Assembly: GCF_014172405.1 (NCBI RefSeq)
Contig: NZ_WNXC01000001.1
Span: forward strand, 372,001 to 436,000
Reading direction: 5' to 3'
DNA length: 64,000 nucleotides
From: Pedobacter gandavensis
GTDB lineage: Bacteria; Bacteroidota; Bacteroidia; Sphingobacteriales; Sphingobacteriaceae
The notes below the pieces were generated by a model. The model was not told the DNA's origin. It saw only the letters and a list, made by a program, of their open reading frames with translations, and ran no database searches. How positions within the stretch are numbered: position 1 is the stretch's first letter; every line of letters starts with the position of its first letter. This document shows positions 61,763-64,000 of the stretch, piece after piece. The position numbers and the translations under genes are program-made.

Positions 61763-62737
61763 ATGGATACAATTAAAACAGAAGAGCGCGTGACTGTATT
61801 GGCCCAATTCAGGAAAGATATTCTCGCTGGATTACAGGCTGAGCCAAAGTTTATGCAGGCAAAATATTTTTATGACCAAGCGGGTGATCTTCTTTTTCAG
61901 CAGATTATGAAAATGGATGAATATTACCTGACCAATGCAGAGATGGAGATATTTGTTAAGCAAAGTGGAGATATTGCCAATCTGATTGCCAGAGAAAGTA
62001 GCTCTTTTGACCTGATAGAACTTGGTGCAGGTGATGCCACGAAATCGATTCATTTGTTGACAGAACTTTGTAACCGTGACTTGGAGTTTAGCTATTTTCC
62101 AATAGATATTTCGGCACAAATGGTTGCTCATCTGGAAGATTTTTTGCCGCGACAATTGCCTGGATTATCAATTAAGGGGTTGAATGGAGATTATTTTGAG
62201 ATGCTGGATAAAGGCATTGCCCTTTCCAACCGTAGAAAGGTAGTGCTTTTTATGGGCGGAAATATTGGGAATATGGATGTGGAAGAAGCTAAAGAATTTT
62301 GTCGCAAGCTGAACAATTCCCTGTCAAAAGGTGATTTATTGATCATCGGTTTTGATCTAAAAAAAGAGCCAAAGCAAATATTGGCTGCTTATAATGATGC
62401 TAAAGGAATTACTGCGGCATTCAACCTTAATTTACTCAGTAGGATCAATAGGGAGCTGGATGGCGATTTTGAGCTGCAAAATTTTGAGCATTACGCCTGT
62501 TATGACCCAGAGTCAGGCGCTTGTAAAAGCTACCTGATTAGCTTAAAGGCTCAAGCTGTTCATATTGCTGGAGAAACGATCCATTTTGCACCATTTGAGG
62601 CGATTTATATGGAGATTTCACAGAAATACTCCCTTCAGGAGATTGAGGCTATTGCAGTAGCCACTGGATTTCATGGTAAACATCGTTTTTTTGATGCACA
62701 AAAGTATTTCGTAGATGCCGTTTGGCTGGTTGATTAA
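61763..62737 (+). CDS. egtD: EgtD-type histidine N-alpha-methyltransferase
   Basis: ATG at 61763 chosen over an overlapping TTG at 61742. 324 aa. SAM-dependent methyltransferase of the EgtD family (Methyltransf_33): YYLTNAEMEIF near residue 50, FDLIELGAGDATKSIHLL (motif I), FPIDISAQM (motif II) and VVLFMGGNIGNM (motif III-IV), then GDLLIIGFDLKKEP. It trimethylates histidine to hercynine, the substrate of EgtB. It is the last gene of the transporter-egtB-egtD block. No egtA, egtC or egtE homologue is seen in the window. Confidence 0.93.
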   Translation: MDTIKTEERVTVLAQFRKDILAGLQAEPKFMQAKYFYDQAGDLLFQQIMKMDEYYLTNAEMEIFVKQSGDIANLIARESSSFDLIELGAGDATKSIHLLTELCNRDLEFSYFPIDISAQMVAHLEDFLPRQLPGLSIKGLNGDYFEMLDKGIALSNRRKVVLFMGGNIGNMDVEEAKEFCRKLNNSLSKGDLLIIGFDLKKEPKQILAAYNDAKGITAAFNLNLLSRINRELDGDFELQNFEHYACYDPESGACKSYLISLKAQAVHIAGETIHFAPFEAIYMEISQKYSLQEIEAIAVATGFHGKHRFFDAQKYFVDAVWLVD

Positions 62738-62802
62738 GCTTGTCGTTTTGAGCATTAAAAACTTTATCTGTAGTGGTTTGTCTTTATTATAAAAGAAAAG
62801 CC

Positions 62803-63183
62803 ATGTTTAGAAATTCAAAATCATTTAGCTCGTTTTCAGTGGATGATCTGGAAAAAGCAAAAGCGTTTTATGGAGGTGTAATGGGATTGGAATTGAAAGA
62901 TGATCCCATGGGGATTCTGGAACTCCAGGTTGCCGGATCCAGCCCAATTGTGATCTATCCAAAGTCCAATCATCAGCCCGCAACCTTTACTATCTTGAAT
63001 TTTCCTGTTCAAAATGTGGCCGATGTTGTGGATGAGCTGGAAAAAAAAGGAGTTCAATTTGAACATTATAATGAGCCGGATTTTAAAACAGACGAAAAAG
63101 GAATTTTTAGAGGGGGAGGACCTGTAATTGCTTGGTTTAAAGATCCTGCAGGGAATATTCTTTCCATCCTGGAAAAGACTTAA
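62803..63183 (+). CDS. VOC-family (glyoxalase/bleomycin-resistance fold) protein
   Basis: Start at 62803 ([13 protein letters not shown]); ten more codons upstream are open but hydrophobic and Cys-rich. 126 aa with the paired beta-alpha-beta-beta-beta units: [24 protein letters not shown] and, in the second half, [30 protein letters not shown] (the usual WFKDPxGN ending). Metal ligands are incomplete, so the enzyme activity is unclear. It could bind or detoxify a small molecule. It stands 65 bp after egtD and may be read from the same transcript. Confidence 0.85.
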   Translation: MFRNSKSFSSFSVDDLEKAKAFYGGVMGLELKDDPMGILELQVAGSSPIVIYPKSNHQPATFTILNFPVQNVADVVDELEKKGVQFEHYNEPDFKTDEKGIFRGGGPVIAWFKDPAGNILSILEKT

Positions 63184-63306
63184 AAACCCATTTCCTGATC
63201 TATAAAAACAGCTTTTTATTTAAAGTATTGACCTCTTTTTAGCCGATGAAAATCCATATTGGCATGGGCTTTGTAACTGATGTGTTACAATAAAACACAT
63301 CATATT

Positions 63307-63681
63307 ATGAAAAAAGCAATTAGAATTTTCAGTTTACTTTTAATCGCTACGACGATTATGATCGCCTGTAAGAAAGACAAAGATCCAGCTTCTACAGACT
63401 TGTTTGTAGGTACCTATAAAGGCTCGGTTTCTTACACCAAAGATGGTAATACCATCACTAGTTCTGATGGGAAAGTTACAGTGAGTAAAGTAGGGGATAC
63501 CTACAGTTTCTTTTTCGGTAATAATATTCCTGATATCACTGGTGTGAAATTTGAAAAATCAGGAGACAACAGTTATGTCAGTATCGGAAATGGGTTAACC
63601 GGGATCAAGATTGATGCAAGTACCCTTAAAATGTTAGTGAGCAAAGAAGGAGCAACCTGGACAGCAGATTGTACCAGGTAA
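63307..63681 (+). CDS. Small lipoprotein
   Basis: 124 aa from the ATG at 63307; the upstream in-frame start would lengthen the signal peptide. Lipobox LLIATTIMIAC (Cys21) followed by a Lys/Asp-rich spacer. The rest is a small beta-rich domain (VGTYKGSVSYTKDGNTITSSDGKVTVSKVGDTYSF) resembling lipocalin-like Bacteroidota lipoproteins of about 110-130 aa. Function unknown. A strong terminator follows. Confidence 0.82.
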   Translation: MKKAIRIFSLLLIATTIMIACKKDKDPASTDLFVGTYKGSVSYTKDGNTITSSDGKVTVSKVGDTYSFFFGNNIPDITGVKFEKSGDNSYVSIGNGLTGIKIDASTLKMLVSKEGATWTADCTR

Positions 63682-63698
63682 ATGTATCTATTCATATT

Positions 63699-63740
63699 AA
63701 AACGAGGGCGACAAAGTGATTTGTCGCCCTCGTTTTGTTT
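63699..63740 (+). terminator. Rho-independent terminator
   Basis: AAAACGAGGGCGACAAA (63699-63715) pairs perfectly with TTTGTCGCCCTCGTTTT (63720-63736) across a 4-nt loop, flanked by A and T runs, so it could work in both directions. Confidence 0.92.
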
Positions 63741-63843
63741 TAGGATTTGTGCGGATTAAAAAAACCTACTAAAGACTTAGTTATATCAATTATTATTTCT
63801 ACATTTAAATAATTAATCAGGCTGTAATCAAATGTATCACTTT

Positions 63844-64000
63844 ATGAAAAGAGTTGTTTTGTTGTTTTTATTATTCCCATTTTCATCAATGGCTCAAACC
63901 ATTAAATTTACGGTTCAGGGGACTGTTGAAAATCCCAAAGGTGCAAAGTTTGCGTACCTGACCACCAAGTCTCAACAAGTTCCTGTTTCCAGTGATAAGA
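63844..64000 (+). CDS. Secreted DUF4369-like protein, N-terminal part (3' end outside window)
   Basis: Only 52 codons are in the window: signal peptide MKRVVLLFLLFPFSSMAQ, then TIKFTVQGTVENPKGAKFAYLTT, which matches the start of DUF4369 domains (a beta-rich ligand-binding-like module). In Bacteroidota this domain usually precedes a TlpA/AhpC-type thioredoxin fold, so a periplasmic thiol-disulfide protein is likely, but the thioredoxin part would be beyond the window. Confidence 0.65.
   Translation, partial: MKRVVLLFLLFPFSSMAQTIKFTVQGTVENPKGAKFAYLTTKSQQVPVSSDK

Noticed and set aside
1..64000. tRNA, rRNA, CRISPR arrays, insertion sequences, phage attachment sites
   Set aside because: No cloverleaf-like intergenic sequence, regular spaced repeats, transposase or integrase was seen. 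Intergenic gaps are short, and the larger ones are accounted for by the promoter, hairpin and pseudogene features listed.

Overview
The window looks like a chromosomal segment from a member of the Bacteroidota, most likely Sphingobacteriaceae (Pedobacter-like). This rests on two SusC/SusD pairs, many Bacteroidota-type lipoproteins, the TTG/TAnnTTTG promoter style, AT-rich coding and a CusA permease fused to a TolC-like domain. No rRNA, tRNA, CRISPR array or insertion sequence was found. The taxonomic call is inferred from gene content, not from a marker gene.

Positions 1-6772 hold the end of a first polysaccharide utilisation locus (PUL): a partial SusC, a SusD and two (alpha/alpha)6-type glycosidase-like proteins. 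Positions 6829-29903 hold a second PUL: a divergent AraC-type regulator, SusC, SusD, a DUF2264 protein, a GH97 enzyme, a sugar MFS transporter, a DUF5107-TPR protein, a GH43 remnant, a four-gene planctomycete-cytochrome module (DUF1549/1553, DUF1501, beta-propeller, DUF2231-cytochrome) and a convergent GH29 fucosidase. Five promoters here share one geometry: two 10-bp direct repeats 21 bp apart (about TA[AG]T[CT]CATT[AG]), then 20 bp, then a -7-like element. They lie before araC, on the susC side, before the MFS gene, before the cytochrome module and before GH29. I infer one AraC regulon.

Positions 30042-41983 look like an accessory island. Seven tightly spaced genes (31549-41528) encode a PD-(D/E)XK nuclease-like protein, a VWA-like lipoprotein, a small membrane protein, a tubulin/FtsZ-like GTPase, a 1187-aa protein with an actin/Hsp70-type ATPase signature, a MotA/ZorA-like protein and a MotB/ZorB/OmpA-like protein. 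This resembles the FtsZ-like/VWA/OmpA membrane-remodelling system predicted from genome context by Makarova and Koonin (2010), here with a stator-like pair, an actin-like ATPase and a nuclease. It is the best candidate for a poorly described system, possibly anti-phage.

Positions 42030-50211 carry housekeeping or orphan genes: a MocR regulator, EcsC, a CsgG-like protein, a large MscS channel, a lipoprotein and a GH110 galactosidase. Positions 50343-56281 form a divalent-metal RND efflux operon. Positions 56497-62737 hold a flavin disulfide oxidoreductase followed by an OpuC/EgtUV-like ABC transporter overlapping egtB and egtD, which suggests ergothioneine uptake plus synthesis. The fused substrate-binding domain of that permease appears circularly permuted. 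The window ends with a VOC protein, a small lipoprotein and a partial DUF4369-like secreted protein.
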